64,000 nt of DNA from Syngnathus acus (taxonomy: Eukaryota; Chordata; Actinopteri; Syngnathiformes; Syngnathidae): positions 6,539,001 through 6,603,000 of the forward strand of contig NC_051094.1 in NCBI RefSeq assembly GCF_901709675.1, in the 5' to 3' direction. Position numbers and translations under genes: made by a program. Positions 51,101 through 64,000 of this stretch are shown here, piece after piece; position 1 is the stretch's first letter, and each line of letters starts with the position of its first letter. The notes below the pieces were generated by a model, which did no database searches, had not been told where the DNA came from, and was given only the letters and a program-made list of their open reading frames with translations.

Positions 51101-54100
51101 CAGCCGTGTAACTGGGAGCCAGTATGCCGCTTGGGGCTTGTTTCAAAGTTTGAGTTGAGCTGTCGTCTGGTCTTGAGTCTTATTCTTGCATATCCAAGAA
51201 ATTATTGAAGCGGTGATGAAACACGGCTTGTAACAAGGAAAGAAACGCACACCTGTCATCTGCCACTAGCGTACACATGCAAGAACTCGTGTCAGTTCGT
51301 CACTAATCAGCTGCCCCAAGGACACAACTACCTATTTACCCATCCACGCCGCACACCAAAGACTCAACCTGGCTTCCAGCTGGCTTCGCAGGTCTGTTGT
51401 GTGTATTTGGATATCGTATTAGTCGTCCTGGCAGACGTGACAGCTCGCCGGAGGGCATGACAAAAAAGGTGCACATTGTTTGAGATGAGCAGAGCGAGAG
51501 CGAGCGATAGAGAAGGCGAGTCGACATGAAAAGGCAGACGGATGAGGGTGACAGATTTCTTTAAGATGTGGCGCATGCGGGCAGCCTGCTCTCCAGGCAT
51601 CTGGGTGACGCTTGATCCAACTTGATGATGCACAGTGAGGGATCTGCAACATATCAGCCAATGGCTGTCTGACCTGCTCAATGTGTGTGGGGGGGTGAGA
51701 GCGAGGTGGGTGGGTTAACAGCCCCCGGCAATGAGTCGGTATACTGGCAAGATGGTGAGAGGACACTTGGGATATTTGTTTATTTATTTTCTCCCGTATG
51801 CCGTATCCTCTGCAATGCTACTATGACTCGGCGCAATGAGGCGTAAGGTGAACGCTCCATCAAGTTACTGAGGACGAACAGCGAGTTGGTCCTTGAGAGC
51901 ACACTGCTCCAGTTTCCGGCTTGTCTGGAATTTTAAAAAGGCTCAGAGATGAAAATGTTTGAGGTGTTTTTCTGTAGAATTGAGGAGAAAAAGACGACAA
52001 AAAGTTTGGCCATGCATTACAATTCACAATACTGGACATGTGTGAGTTCATGTGTAAACTCCTGCACAAGTTAGAAAACATGCAGGTTCTGAGATTAAAA
52101 AATATTTTTTATTAAAACACAATATTCTGTCATAAATTTAAAAGCCTTCAGGGCAGGGATTTGAAGTAAATTATTGACAGTGATATCCTGATGTCTTGTA
52201 ATTAACCCCCAATACGTACAGTATACGAACCTGCGGATTTGTCCACAGATGAAATCTACTTGGAACTCTTCCCTCCGAGTGAAAAGCGCTGCCTCACTAG
52301 CTGCTTTGAACACAGCCACGCAGTTTAGCATAATCTGCTGTGACAATATGGAGCTTTTTAAATCCAGTCAGGATTTGACAATTAAACCATCAAGTGTGAC
52401 AGGGCTGTTTCATGCATTGCTTAATATTATCCTCAGCAGATTCATCCCGTAACGGAATTATTTTTTATTTCACAGCCACTTTGTATATAGGTTTAAGGAA
52501 TCCCCGCAGTGATGACAAAGATTTCTCATGCATGTCAGAGGCTTGCGATCATCAGAACCACTAAATGAAATTCCCCTTTGACAAAATGGAATTCCCCTGT
52601 AACTAAATTAAATTACCCTGTATCCAATCACAATCTGATACAGAAAACACAAAACTGTTTGAGGGTGAGATAAGCTATCTTTTTGGACTGAGTCGTCACT
52701 AATTAAGACAATTTTAAGATAACCAATGGCGCTAAAGATTAATTGATTTTTTTTTTATTGATGTGAGTTAATTTGATTGATTAATTGTTGATTAATTGAT
52801 TTATTTTGACACCTCTACTCTGGATTAGATCCTTTACAAGCAAGGACGAGATTGTGTAAATGTGTACACCTTGGCCTCTAATGATGAGTAATTTGATTTT
52901 GAAAGCAATCACATTAAAGGTGCAACACTCCAAGTGTAAATGAAAACTGAAAACTGTCTCCTAGCTACTATCTCTCCATCTAATTTTTTTTTTCTTCATT
53001 AAATGGGTGAATCAGATTCTAATTAGCCCGTCAGCAAACTGTCACTCACTGGCCGGTGAGGGAACGTGAACATAAATCGGACAGTATTACTCCTATGTGT
53101 GTGTGGGTTCTCGCCTGATAGCGTTTGCTCTCATTCTTGTCCCGTGGGGCGAGATAGAAATCTCTGGTAATTACTTTGGTTGCACCAGGAACAAAGTTGA
53201 GAGCAGAAAGGAAGCTGACAAAAACCAATCAGGGGTTTTGATGAACGCCTCATGACATATAAAACTATCTGTAATTTGGAAGCAGTTTCACAGTTGCAGC
53301 TTGTTAATAATGACACTTTGCATTTCTGAATATTATCGTATATTATTATATTAACAACTCCTGTGACTCTTTCGACACAATCGGGACATTTCACTCTCAT
53401 TCCAGTCCTGCGCAGTGATCATTTTTATTCTGTCATTCAGCATCGCATGATGAGCATGAGTTCAGTTTATTTGCCATGTCAACACGTTTGTGTGCTCGCA
53501 TTCTGAAACCAGCGGCGCTTTTCCCCCGACCAAACTCAATTTGAATTAGTTGAATTGCTGTAAAACACTCCAGGAATGACAGTCCTTCTCGGAGAAATAG
53601 CTTCTCGTTAGAATTACAGCCCAGCGGAGCAGAACAAGCCAAGGTTTCCCCATCAACAACGCTCGTGCGGAATGTCAATGTCGCTCATTTCTTATTCGGA
53701 GCCGAACGCAGGCTACTTGGCTGTAGACCGACCAAAGACTTGTTTCGGCGCCTATTGGAAATTGCATTCACCTCCTTGTTGCGTGCCAGCCTGTAAAAGT
53801 TTTAATTGGGTAAGGAGGAAAGAGGAGCTGTGTTGTTTCTGAATGTCCGTTATGTGGGAATCGCAATTTGGTTGTACTGGCAACAAAGACATTCCTGCAT
53901 AATGTTCACTTTGGCATGTTAGCACGAAAACATCGGCCAGAAACACTCTTGCAAATGTTTGGAAGTTTGCATGTGACGAGGGAATCACGTTTCACACTCA
54001 ACCTGAACAAACAGCTTTGGTCAGTTTCATCAAGTCTTGAGCTCATTATTCAGGAAAACAAAAGTCTTTGGCAATTTATAGCTTTAGATGTTAATTTTGT

Positions 54101-54806
54101 ATATTTGCTTCTCTTATTTCACTTCCACAAGCCAAGCCTGGCTGAAACTCATTCCAGCATACCGGGTAGATTAGTTTTAGTTGTCTCCAATTCTCAAACT
54201 TTTGTACATTGTATGATGGAGCTTTGTAAGGCTATAACAATAAAATTGTCGTCCAATAAAGTGTTAGACGAAGCATGGGAAACTTTTGTCTTTCCGCCCT
54301 TCATAGAGAAATGACATCAGCCTTTGTAAGCCCCACATTTATGGCTCCTGAGAGTATGTTTGTTTATTATGCTGTTGCCCAGGTTACATTTTATCAAGAC
54401 GGAATCATGAGTAATTCGAGATGAGCAATGCTGATTTAGCTCGTTTTAGTGATTGTTGAAATACAATGTGCCATTCAGGTCCTGTAGGGAAACAGAGCCT
54501 TATTTGTTTTTTTTAGTATCCACTGGTAGTGTGTGCTGATAGTCAAAATCAACGCACCACATCTGGCCACTGTTATTTGGGCCGTTAGACTTCAAAATGA
54601 GAAGGATACCTTTTGGCGTACGCTCGACAGTCTCCATAGCTGTCAAGTCTGAATGGCTTCAAACGTGCGCACTTGATGATATAATGGCCGTCACTGTTTA
54701 TGTTTTCCAAGCAATTTATAAGGTCAATTAGTTGAAATAGGGAGCAGTCTCAGGTTAACCCGAATTTGATGGGGACGTATGTGGAGAACCATGTATGGGA
54801 ATTTAC

Positions 54807-54890
54807 TTGAAAGACATTTTGAGACTCTATTGCAGTGTAGTCTTGGGATTCATATGATTCACCAGCAGATGTGTTCTCGTCATTATAGAC
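54807..54890 (-). other. Exon-like segment on the minus strand
   Basis: On the minus strand, CATGCCCATCCCTCAG precedes it and TTTCAA|GTAAAT follows it, giving an 84-bp, 28-codon, phase-0 segment. The translation is acidic and tyrosine-rich (VYNDEN, GESYESQDYTAI), similar in style to the candidate at 46807-46930. The two phases do not join directly, so they would need at least one exon between. I do not recognise the product. Confidence 0.17.
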
Positions 54891-55398
54891 CTGAGGGATG
54901 GGCATGATAAATTCATCGTTAAGAAATATTTCCAATATTTAATGAAGAGGTTTTGTCAAATACAGTATGGTGCAGCCTTCAAAAAATCTCATCCACTGTT
55001 TGTGTATCATCATGAGGGTCCCTGTGTTGTTACATAAACCTTTGCAGAATCAAAGTCCCCCATCAATCATGGCCAGATTAGCTGACACCCCTCTCCTTCC
55101 CACACTGCCTGCCTGCTGGCACTGACTTACAAGTGGGGTCTCGAAAAACTACATACGCACTTGCCCGAGCAAGAAAAAAAAATTGAATACAAGGTCTCTC
55201 TCCTAGCTTGCGCATCCACCTCCCTTTGCTTATTTTATCTCTCTGTCTTGGTTTGCACTCCCCTGCTAACTCAGTATTTCTTTTTCTGCTCACTGGCTGT
55301 ATGAGTCTGTTTTCATTTATATGACTTCTTGCGGCATATAAATGTGCACTTATACGATCCGGCCTTGGGGTGCAAGTATTTCACTGATTGCTGTGACT

Positions 55399-55409
55399 CC
55401 CCCCCCCCC
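55399..55409. repeat. Poly-C run (11 nt)
   Basis: Eleven consecutive C residues. Confidence 0.85.
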
Positions 55410-56343
55410 TGTGGGGTGGCTCTTGGCCCACTGTGCTGCGTATCAAAGCTGATCAAATCAGCAGTGCAGGGGTGGATCCCTGGTGACAGACGGCAGCTTT
55501 AGATTGCTTGGGTCTGCTCTTGACCGCTGACCAATGCAGCTTGGTAGTCCTGCCCACTCAGGAGGGAGGACTAATTATTATACACAGAATGATAGAATGT
55601 AAAAGATGGAGGTGTTTAAAGTACATAATTGAAGTGAAACCACTCAGGGTGCATTAAGGGCCAGGTGAAAGGTTAATGTTTTTTGTTGTCAAATATGACC
55701 CTGATGAGCATGTATGGAAAGGTGGATTTTGTTAAGTGTCACATCCAGACAGCTAGCAAGCTTGTCATCATTAGAACTGAGTTTAGAATTAACTCAACGC
55801 AGTAGTGGTTTAGTCAGTAATTCTTTGCCGGAGAAGCATTGTAAGCAAAAACGCTTCTGCGCTTCAGTGCTCTGGCCCTCCATTGCTCCTCCGCAGTCGC
55901 TCAATGGTGATAAACATTTAATGAAATCCGAAAAGTTACCTTGGGGAGCTCATGTGATAACTTTGTCTCTGCGTGTTTGCGATGGGTTTGATGCCGGTAT
56001 TTGTCATCCTAATTTGCTCCATCGTGAGTGGATTTGTGCTCAATCACAGCACCTTTAATTGGCTTTGTTGCCAGCCTATCGAAAAGCTCATGAAAGCTCT
56101 TTAAAGCCGATTGGACGATTGTCCGCAAAGCTTTGTCCGCTTTCTTTTATTTTGTTTCTGTTGGCCCTGGATGGACTTTGGGTAGTTCACACACAAGTGG
56201 CCACCATTCCTAAATTCACTCCTGGCATGAGAATGCAATGTTTGGTGAACATTTGCAATCACATCCCCATCTCCTTAACATAATCAGTCATTTGTGTATC
56301 TTATTCTAATGAAAATTAAATCAAGATAAAGTCACGTCTCCTT

Positions 56344-56378
56344 CCATCCATTTTCTACAATTATACTTGTAATACCCA
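56344..56378 (-). mobile_element. Tiny dispersed-repeat remnant (CATCCATTTTCTACA word)
   Basis: CCATCCATTTTCTACAATTA resembles the end of the same common fish repeat represented elsewhere in the window. Only about 35 bp are recognisable. Confidence 0.4.
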
Positions 56379-59300
56379 CAAAACCTCACAATGTCTGATT
56401 AACTCAACCTCGGTGCACATCAATTCACAAAGTATCTTTAATTTTTGTTTGTTTAGTTCACGAGAAATCACCTGGCACATGCTCAAGCTGGAGCCAAAGC
56501 ATAATTTTCGAGCTCTAATAGGCAAAGTGAAATGGCTGACGCATACTGTCCAATTCGGCTAGCCTGTTGCGGTCCTCTCATAGAGTGGCAAAAATGCGGA
56601 TAACCAGTGTTCAAAAGTTTAATTTCTTCATTAAAGTCTTGAGTGCGCGCCTCGCAATCATCTCTGTGGGGAAGGAGGTCATTGAGAGATATTGAATGCT
56701 TCAATAATGTCGAGCTCTGTTGGGCCGTGTAGCGTAAACAAGGCCATTCATTCTGTAATATCCCCGCACAGTAGGTTGCTTTCAGTAGCATGAACCAAAG
56801 AAGGGTCCAATACACACACACACGTTAGCTAAAATTTGCAGACCACACAAGGCAAAGAAACTACTACAGCCTTTTCTCAATTAATAGAGTGTGAAGGGAT
56901 TACGCTAATTCAATCCATAACTATGGGGCTCAGTGACTCACTTATTCTACAGGTGTACGTGCTTGTTTATCTTTTTTTGCATGGCACTGCACACATGTAG
57001 GTGAATGGCTACAGTGCAACAGGGTAAACCTACCAATCCCTTTGTGCCCTAGGCAAACATTTCAGACAGGTTTTGCTAATCCTCCTTCTCAATCTTGAGA
57101 GGAAAAGCGAAGGAGTATCACTATAGAAAATGCCTGGATGGAATATCGCTCACAATGTGGGAAATAAATGCAAGTCAAATGACTCAGTGTGATTTGACAG
57201 ATGAAGATGTAAAAGAAGTAGAAGGATTGGGATGAGGAAAGCCAGGGGGAGTGGGGGATTTCTGCTATCAAGGGCCAATCCAGGCTTTTTCTTTGTTAAT
57301 GATCACTGGCAAGAAATTCATGCATTCAAAAGCTCCAGCTTTATGAAAAAGTCCATCGCCTGCCCCTCTCTGTTCTCGCTGTCAATTATCCAGATTGAGA
57401 GATGCAGGAGAATAATAGCTTTTATTCCTCTGCAGAATACAAATTGGAGGTGGGGGGGAGGGTCTATGTAAATATTGCCAGATTTCTTAGCAATTTCTTA
57501 AAGTAGCTAAGTGTAACCTTCCATTTTTGTTTCTGATTGCTTAACGATTCTCTCGGCGGCTCAAATGCAAAAGCGGTCACGCTCGCTTCAACACACTGTA
57601 AAATCTTGTCGACGGCATCACTCCAAATCTTATCCGGATGATTTTGTAAACAAAACTGCAGGTTTCTTCCCCAAACATTTGTGCCCACTTGTCACACAAC
57701 ACAACCAGCTAACAGATTATCACGTAGCGTTCCCGGAGGCTGCCGGGGGCTTAAGAGGAGCCAAGGATGAATTGAACGCGACGAGCCAAAGATTAGATGG
57801 ATGATGCAGATGGTTGTGGTGCCACAACCCGTGCTACCCCCAGAAGGATACTTGTCTGTTTTCCTCCCTGTCACCCTCATCTTTTTTTCCCCACCCTCAT
57901 CTGCGTTTATAAAGGATGGGAAAACAGGAGCTGTGTTACGCACGTTTTACACGGATCAACACCGGCAACTTCCCCCAAACAGATATGTTGGAAGCAATGC
58001 AGACATGTGTGGGACTTTATGAGCTATGCAATAAAAGATAGTTTCAGCTGTCTGTCATTCTGTCCCGTCCCATAGTGGCAATAAGCACACAACTGTTCAT
58101 TTTCTACCCCTTTAAACCAACAATATGTATTAAATTTGACTTTAAAATAACAGCTTCACAATTACAATACACTGAAAAGTAATAAAGAGTGCAGCATCTC
58201 TATTGTTGTCTTAGCATCTCAGGTTCATCTACTTTTGTGGTTTGTGGACCAGCCAGGACACATCTTATGTTAGTGGTGCTCTAAGTCATCAGCCAGCGAT
58301 CGTAACTGGGTGATTTTTGTGGAAAATCACACGTCGATCATGTTGATCAATTCCTTTCATTGCCGATCAGAAAGAAAATCACCCGCGGATAACACTTGGC
58401 AGCCTGCAGCCAATCAGAGACACTGCATAGGAAATTCAGAGATCTTTTTTTTTTTAAATCTGATGATATTATAAAAATAATGATGATTAAAAATAATTGA
58501 AAATCATTATCGTTAATATTTACTCATGGTCCTGCCAGTATTTATATAACATAGATTACCACATAATGCTGTTTAATCGTGATTATACTCATCTTTTCTA
58601 TTGTATTAGCCGGATTATACAAAAGACAGACTGATGTTTAATGTATCTAATGGAGGTTTGCAGCTTTAATTTATTTCATTTTAGGGAAAAGCACCGTCAT
58701 TTCACATAGATGACATTTAGCTCTTAACTGAGCTTTTCCGATTGTACTCAAATTACAAGTACTCTAATACTGTATTAGAAAATCAAATTGCAATCCTTGA
58801 AAAGGAACAGAGAGTATAAAATATAGAGTCACAACTGAAAATGTCAAGCATGTTTGTTAATGACCAGACCGCCTCCATTGAGGTCAAAAGCTCGGCAAGG
58901 TAATTAGACGAGGACGCATCTCGCCTGTTGCTGTCAGTGCACTTAATCAGGACGCAAATTTAATGCACACTGACAATAAGATGCGTGCATGTGTGCGTGC
59001 TTTTAGGCAAAAGTCTGAATATTTCAACTCGCTGCTCTGTATTTGTGGGGGTGCAGTGTTTTTACTAGTCTGGATCCCGTGAATAGAATATCACTGGAGG
59101 CCCCATCGCTCCAATGTTTCAAACCGACAATACTTATTCTCGAACCCCTTTCACTCGTGGGCCCTTTGAATCGTCATCAATTTCTCTCACTTAGGGCCCC
59201 CCCTCTCTGGTCCCACCATGAAGGAGGTCACACGTTGTGTTAAATTGCCACCTTAATGTGAGCAAAGGCACCACACAGGCGCTTTCAAGTCTTTTCCTCT

Positions 59301-60774
59301 CACTGTAATCTACTCTTCATTGTTTAAAAGTGATCCTTTGGGAAATACACTTGACCGCCCAATATTTCTTGATTCAGTTTATCCCGCACAAGCTCATACT
59401 GTAGATGGCCAACAGATAATAGTTGTCCTTTATGTATGAGGTAACCCCCCCCCACCCTTTCACCCGTGCATCTGTCTCATTTCCTCCCCTTGGTCGCTCT
59501 CGTGTGGCGCCAAACAACAAGCTGGGAGGAAGCGATCTGGACGGGGGGGGCACAGGAGGACGTGTGGTCGTAGTCGAGCAGTGATCGTTTTCTCCTGCTG
59601 CGCTGTGGCTACTCAAATGACTACATGCTCTTTGTGTCTTACATGGTGTTAAAGTATGAGATGTTTTCAAGGCGCTTTGTTTTGGGTGGCTTATGCCGTT
59701 GGCGTCTCGCTCACCCTTTGATTCCTTGCCCTGATTTGGGACTTCACCACTCGCGACCAGCTGAACCTATCCAATTAGTCTGACCTAAATAGGCAGGAAG
59801 CACTTAATCATTTTTCAAATTATACTCCCACTGGTAGCTAGCCCAGCTAGAGTTGCAATAATACAGGTATGTTTCCTCATATAGAAGTGAGCGATAGTTC
59901 ATAAACAACAGAAGCTATTTTAAACATTCGCTGGGATCGACAAAGAGACTGACACAATTTATCCTGTAAGGTAAATAAGGCCACCAACCTTTGCCAGAAG
60001 TTTGCCATGTCCCAACATAACTTTGAGAAAGTTTCTCAAACATTTGTGATCTTGAACAAACCCAGACTTGAACACGCCTTTTGCTACCAACAGTCGTAAA
60101 TGTTAGTCCCTCAGTGTGATTTAAGGTTTTGTGATGATGACAATTTGATTCTGGAAGTAAAAGATTCAGTTTCCATTATTCTTTTTTATGGGAACTTTTT
60201 TTAATTCAGACATGCTGGACTTACCATCATGCTATAACTGAAAGTCAATTGCTTTGTGGGATATTTCTAAATACGTACCCACCGCAGCTTTTTTTTTATT
60301 ATTGTTATTTTGGTCTCACATCTTTAACGTCTGCTGTTGTGCTTCTGACAGATTTATTGTAGATTTCTAAGTAGGCTGCACCCCTTACTCTCGCCCCCCC
60401 AGACAACACCCATACCCTTTTCCCTCTGTCATTCCACTTCACTTTCCGTTGGTCTTTATTTGCCTCTGCTTTTTACTCCATCTCGACTTCCTCTGCCTCT
60501 TTCTCTTCTCTAATCCTATTCATGAGAGGTGCACACTCCATCATTCTGTCTCCCTATATCTCTGTCTGCCCTTCATTTTCTCCACACCTCTCTGCATCGT
60601 AGAGAGCAAGTCGAGGAGAGGGGCAGTGAGGAAGAACGAAAGAGAGCTGGGGGTAGGGAGAGATGGGCAGATTAGGTGACAGTGATAAGCGATCGATCTC
60701 AAGGCCAAAGCGGTCCTGGGAGGATCGCACCAGTCCCCGCTACCTTGCATTCTTACCTCAACCCTCCTTTAAGT

Positions 60775-60889
60775 CCTTCCTTCCTTCCTTCCTTCCTTCC
60801 TTCCTTCCTTCCTTCCTTCCTTCCTTCCTTCCTTCCTTCCTTCCTTCCTTCCTTCCTTCCTTCCTTCCTTCCTTCCTTCCTTCCTTCCT
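60775..60889. repeat. (TTCC)n tetranucleotide array, about 28 copies
   Basis: Essentially perfect TTCC units over about 115 bp. Open frames through it on both strands (SFLP or KEGR repeats) are products of the repeat, not genes. The pure pyrimidine/purine strand split can form triplex (H-) DNA. Confidence 0.97.
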
Positions 60890-61684
60890 AACCTGTGTTC
60901 TGACAAGGGTTGATTAGGGAACCACTTTGGCTGCACTCGCGCATGTAAGTGTGTGGAGGTGTATGCACGGTTTTGCCTGTCCGCCCGCTCGGTTGACGGC
61001 TCATGAAGGATTGCTCCCCAGGGCATCCCTCAACGGCTTTTAGTGGTTTTCGATCACATGCGAGCAAGCAAACACATACGCAACAGAAAAGCACTTGATT
61101 AGATCGGACCTTCATGCATGTTTGAGCATTGTTTGTGGATGTAGATGTGCACTGCCAGGACCTTTGTTTGGTAAATTTACACATTTGAATGAAAGCCAAT
61201 GCGCGAGCCAATTCAAAAACTGCCATTAGAAAAAAAATTCTGAGGTTGTTATACATGCTAAATGTATGTAACAAATGTAAATGACTCCACTTTCTTGCAG
61301 CAGTGCAATTTTCTTGCTGTCCTCAGTCATCGTCATCAAAACAGTTTCCTGTCATTGTTGATTGCCAACTTGAGGCTCTCATTGTTTTTTTTGTTTTTGC
61401 ACTTTTCAGTATTATTTTGCAGTGTAAAATTCTGCAAGTATCTTGGCCCAGTAAAGGCTCATAAACACGGATATAAGTACTATTGTTGTGTACTCTGGAT
61501 TGACCCACCTTTGTCCATCCACGTCATCATCCTACTTTCCCTAAAAGTGTGTCCGGGGCAGCAAACAGCCCTAACGAGCTTGTCTATTGATTAAATGATG
61601 CTTTTTGTGCTGGATTCCCTGAATGGATCTTAAGTCACTTGTATGGAGGCCGGGATGATGACGACGATCACAAGAGGAGCACTT

Positions 61685-61707
61685 AAGAATCTTAAGTTAA
61701 GATTCTT
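61685..61707. repeat. Perfect 11-bp inverted repeat with 1-nt centre
   Basis: AAGAATCTTAA, G, then its exact complement. Almost a perfect 23-bp palindrome. Confidence 0.75.
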
Positions 61708-64000
61708 GATGTTCACGGCCAAGATCAATTTGGAAGCCGGTGTCGTTTTTAGATATTTTGGGTGCCCTTAGAGTCTATGATGTTGAAAGTCAATCAACTG
61801 GATGGCACTTGATGATTTGTTTTGACTCGTTTGTCTAAATTATTATGCATGTTTATTTGCTCCCATGTGTTTATGCACGCGTGTTGCTATGCCCACCGGC
61901 CCGCTGGTTTAATTTATGTCCAACCGACTGTGACCGAGAGGCATGTGGACATATTTCCCACAATTCCTTTCACCAAATCCCAAATGCACTTCCTTCCCTG
62001 AGTGAGCAGCTTTCTCCTCATAAATAATCTTCTCCAGCCAATGATGTTCTCTGATGTTTATTCATAACACCTCATCTTCGAATATTCCTTATTAAATTTC
62101 ATTTCATCTGGAGATGGATTGTGGTGTTTGTGTGTTCAACAGGGGCTGTCAACAGCTCGACTTGGCAAGCTTCAACATTGGTAGTATTTTGCTGGACATT
62201 GATTGCTTCTGGCATCACTTTGATCCATTGTCTAGTGTCAGATTTGCTTAAACAAGATTTTACTCTGTGGTTTTCCTCCGTCTCCTTTCCTGAGCTGCCG
62301 CAAGTTGTCATCCCAGCTCAACAGTACTACAACCAGCAAAGTCTGAAACTGATATTGAAGCCGAGCCCCTCGTGCTTATGCCACATGCTGATGTGCTGAA
62401 CTTCAGAGATGGTCACGTAGATAGTCTGGTGTTTTTTATAATCACGTTTCTTTCCGTCCCACCCTTGCTTTTCATGAAATGTTCATGTTTTGTTTTCATG
62501 GCGGCAATAAAAGCTTAGTCTTAGATAATGTCGTGTCTATCCTGAAGTGTGGAAAAAAGAAATAAGAAACGCTGCCTGATGTTTCTTTTGCCTGGAAGGG
62601 AAACAAAAGGTCAGCGGTATTTACGGGCATTGGCGTGTTTATCTGGCCGCTTGAAGGCTGAGTTTTCCGAGGAATAACAAGGTGGGGAGATATGACGGAA
62701 GCTCTCGGCAGCTTCTTGATGTTGAAAAGTGTAAAGCTTACGGAATGAAGTTGGATTTGCTGCTTGGAATTAATTTGTTGAGTTTGAAATGACCCATGAC
62801 ACATTTAAGGAGGTGTGGAGAAGCACTGCTCGGAATGGAACCTCTTAGACACAAATGGAGATCTTGGGCCGCTCTTGTTGAAGGGGCCCCTGCTGTGTCA
62901 TGAGAGGGACATCAATGCCAGGCGCTTCATCTTTCAACACACCGGCTGAGAAAGTGATGAGAGACACATAAAGATGAAGTGATGGACAGGATAATTATTC
63001 AGATGATTGGCAAGTCCAGCTGTATGCTATTAGTGAAACCTAGAAAATCACAACACACTCAGAAATGCTAAAAGTGTCTTTATTAAATAATTGAATTGAT
63101 ATATAATATAGAAATTTCAGAACACTGTGTAAATTTGTACCCTATAGTTGCTCAGAGCAACATTCAGAACCACTCAGTCATTGTTGTCCAGGACCAGACA
63201 CTTGAAGAGGACTTAGTTTTTCCCATTCGATTATTTTATATTTAAGGCGTATGTTTTCAAACAAATATTTTCTGCAATTATAACTTTACTATTGCTTCAG
63301 TGTATGTAGGTCATATACCAAGTCATTCCAATCGGGTTGCATTAGGAACGGAACTCTGTCATATACCAATGTGTCTTAAATGTGCACTTTGTTGGCTTAA
63401 CAAACAGACTGTGGTTTGCCTATATTTTTTTTAAACAATAATATTTTGAGAAGCTTAAAAAAAATAGCAACAACACAGTTTCACATAAACCCGACAAATT
63501 GTAGAATGCCTGCTCACCGTATAGTCGTATAAAGACCTCGTTTTGCAGTAGCAATGGCAGACAGCTCAGGTCAGAGGATGAGATGAAGAAGACAGCTGCG
63601 TCCGAGCCAGTGTCCGAGGATGGATGAACTAAAAGGATGGGCAGCATTCTCCAAGTGCTCTAACTTTAGAACACACATGTCGGTAAAAGTCCCAAAACCT
63701 GTCCTGAGCGTGTCAACACATGCTTTCATACCCCCGCCCCCCTTTTGTGTGCACATCTCTCTGTTTGCCCAACCCGGCAAGCGCTCATAACTAAACAGCA
63801 CAAGAAGGGGCCACAATCATTGCCTAATATAACAAATCCTTCCACTTGTTGATGTTTCATTTTCTTTCCAGAAGCTTCTTGTGTCAATTTCCTGCCCTGA
63901 CTGTCGAGTTCAAAGGTTCACGAACTCACAGTTGGAAGTGTGAAGAGCGTGTAACAGATTCGACCCGCAGACCTTATTTCAGAGCCAAAAAACCTTCTGT

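Larger units (their letters stand above)
46931..54806. other. Intron 1, fifth part
   Basis: The stretch 47090-47480 looks like a conserved regulatory element by composition and contains a 9-bp inverted repeat at 47295-47317. A poly-C tract lies at 48130-48151 and a purine-rich strand at 49078-49210. An AT-rich stretch with repeated GATTAATTG words occupies 52740-52800. No exon is recognised. Confidence 0.5.
18998..64000 (+). other. efna5: efna5 intron 1 (5' part, runs off the window)
   Basis: Begins with the consensus donor GTAAGT directly after exon 1. No reading frame in the remaining 45 kb shows the ephrin receptor-binding core that exon 2 should encode (Cys-rich fold with the WECNRP-type motif), so the intron appears to continue past the end. 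A very long first intron is usual for vertebrate EFNA5. Sub-regions are described in separate entries. Confidence 0.8.
54891..64000. other. Intron 1, last part of the window
   Basis: No exon recognised, and no ephrin exon 2. Contains a C11 run (55399-55409), a fragment resembling the CATCCATTTTCTACA fish repeat word (56344-56378), an open minus-strand stretch at 56483-56821 of unclear meaning, the (TTCC)n array (60775-60889) and an inverted repeat at 61685-61707. Confidence 0.55.

Noticed and set aside
53868-54314. 148-codon plus-strand open frame
   Set aside because: Not recognised, no convincing splice or start context, composition like random AT-rich sequence.
60663-61026. Open frames encoding SFLP or KEGR repeats
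   Set aside because: Direct products of the (TTCC)n array.

Overview
The window looks like a piece of a teleost fish nuclear genome. It is AT-leaning and intron/intergenic in texture, with microsatellites, long homopolymers and decayed dispersed repeats whose wording I recognise as common in fish. It holds one confidently identified protein-coding exon: exon 1 of an ephrin-A5 gene (efna5; paralogue a or b unresolved) on the + strand at 18873-18997. That exon encodes the signal peptide, the first residues of the mature ephrin with a conserved N-glycosylation site, and ends in a phase-2 intron with a consensus donor.

Layout. 1-18.06 kb is the 5' flank of efna5, with no recognisable gene. It carries decayed SINE-like fragments, a fold-back repeat, microsatellites and one segment at 7744-7905 with good exon-type splice signals. 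About 18.06-19.1 kb is a CpG-rich promoter/first-exon island with a GC box, a CCAAT box and a 5' leader. The leader has short upstream ORFs, one ending 2 nt before the efna5 start codon. From 18998 to the end of the window lies intron 1. I could not find exon 2 (the receptor-binding core), so the intron is at least 45 kb here, in keeping with the large first intron of vertebrate EFNA5.

The intron contains mostly non-coding sequence: CpG-dense or G-rich patches (30.8-31.0, 32.1-32.3, 34.8-35.5 kb), segments with the look of conserved regulatory elements (33.4-34.1, 47.1-47.5 kb), two poly-C tracts over 20 nt, a (TTCC)n array of about 115 bp, a perfect 48-bp palindrome, a 19-bp hairpin, and a probable MITE. 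Two minus-strand segments (46807-46930 and 54807-54890) have splice-like borders and tyrosine-motif-rich acidic translations. They are speculative exon candidates.

I found no bacterial-type system, CRISPR array, rRNA, tRNA or intact transposon. The strongest biological leads are the ephrin-A5 leader uORFs, the structured hairpins, and the exon-like segments, all of which need comparison with other fish genomes or RNA data to be judged.
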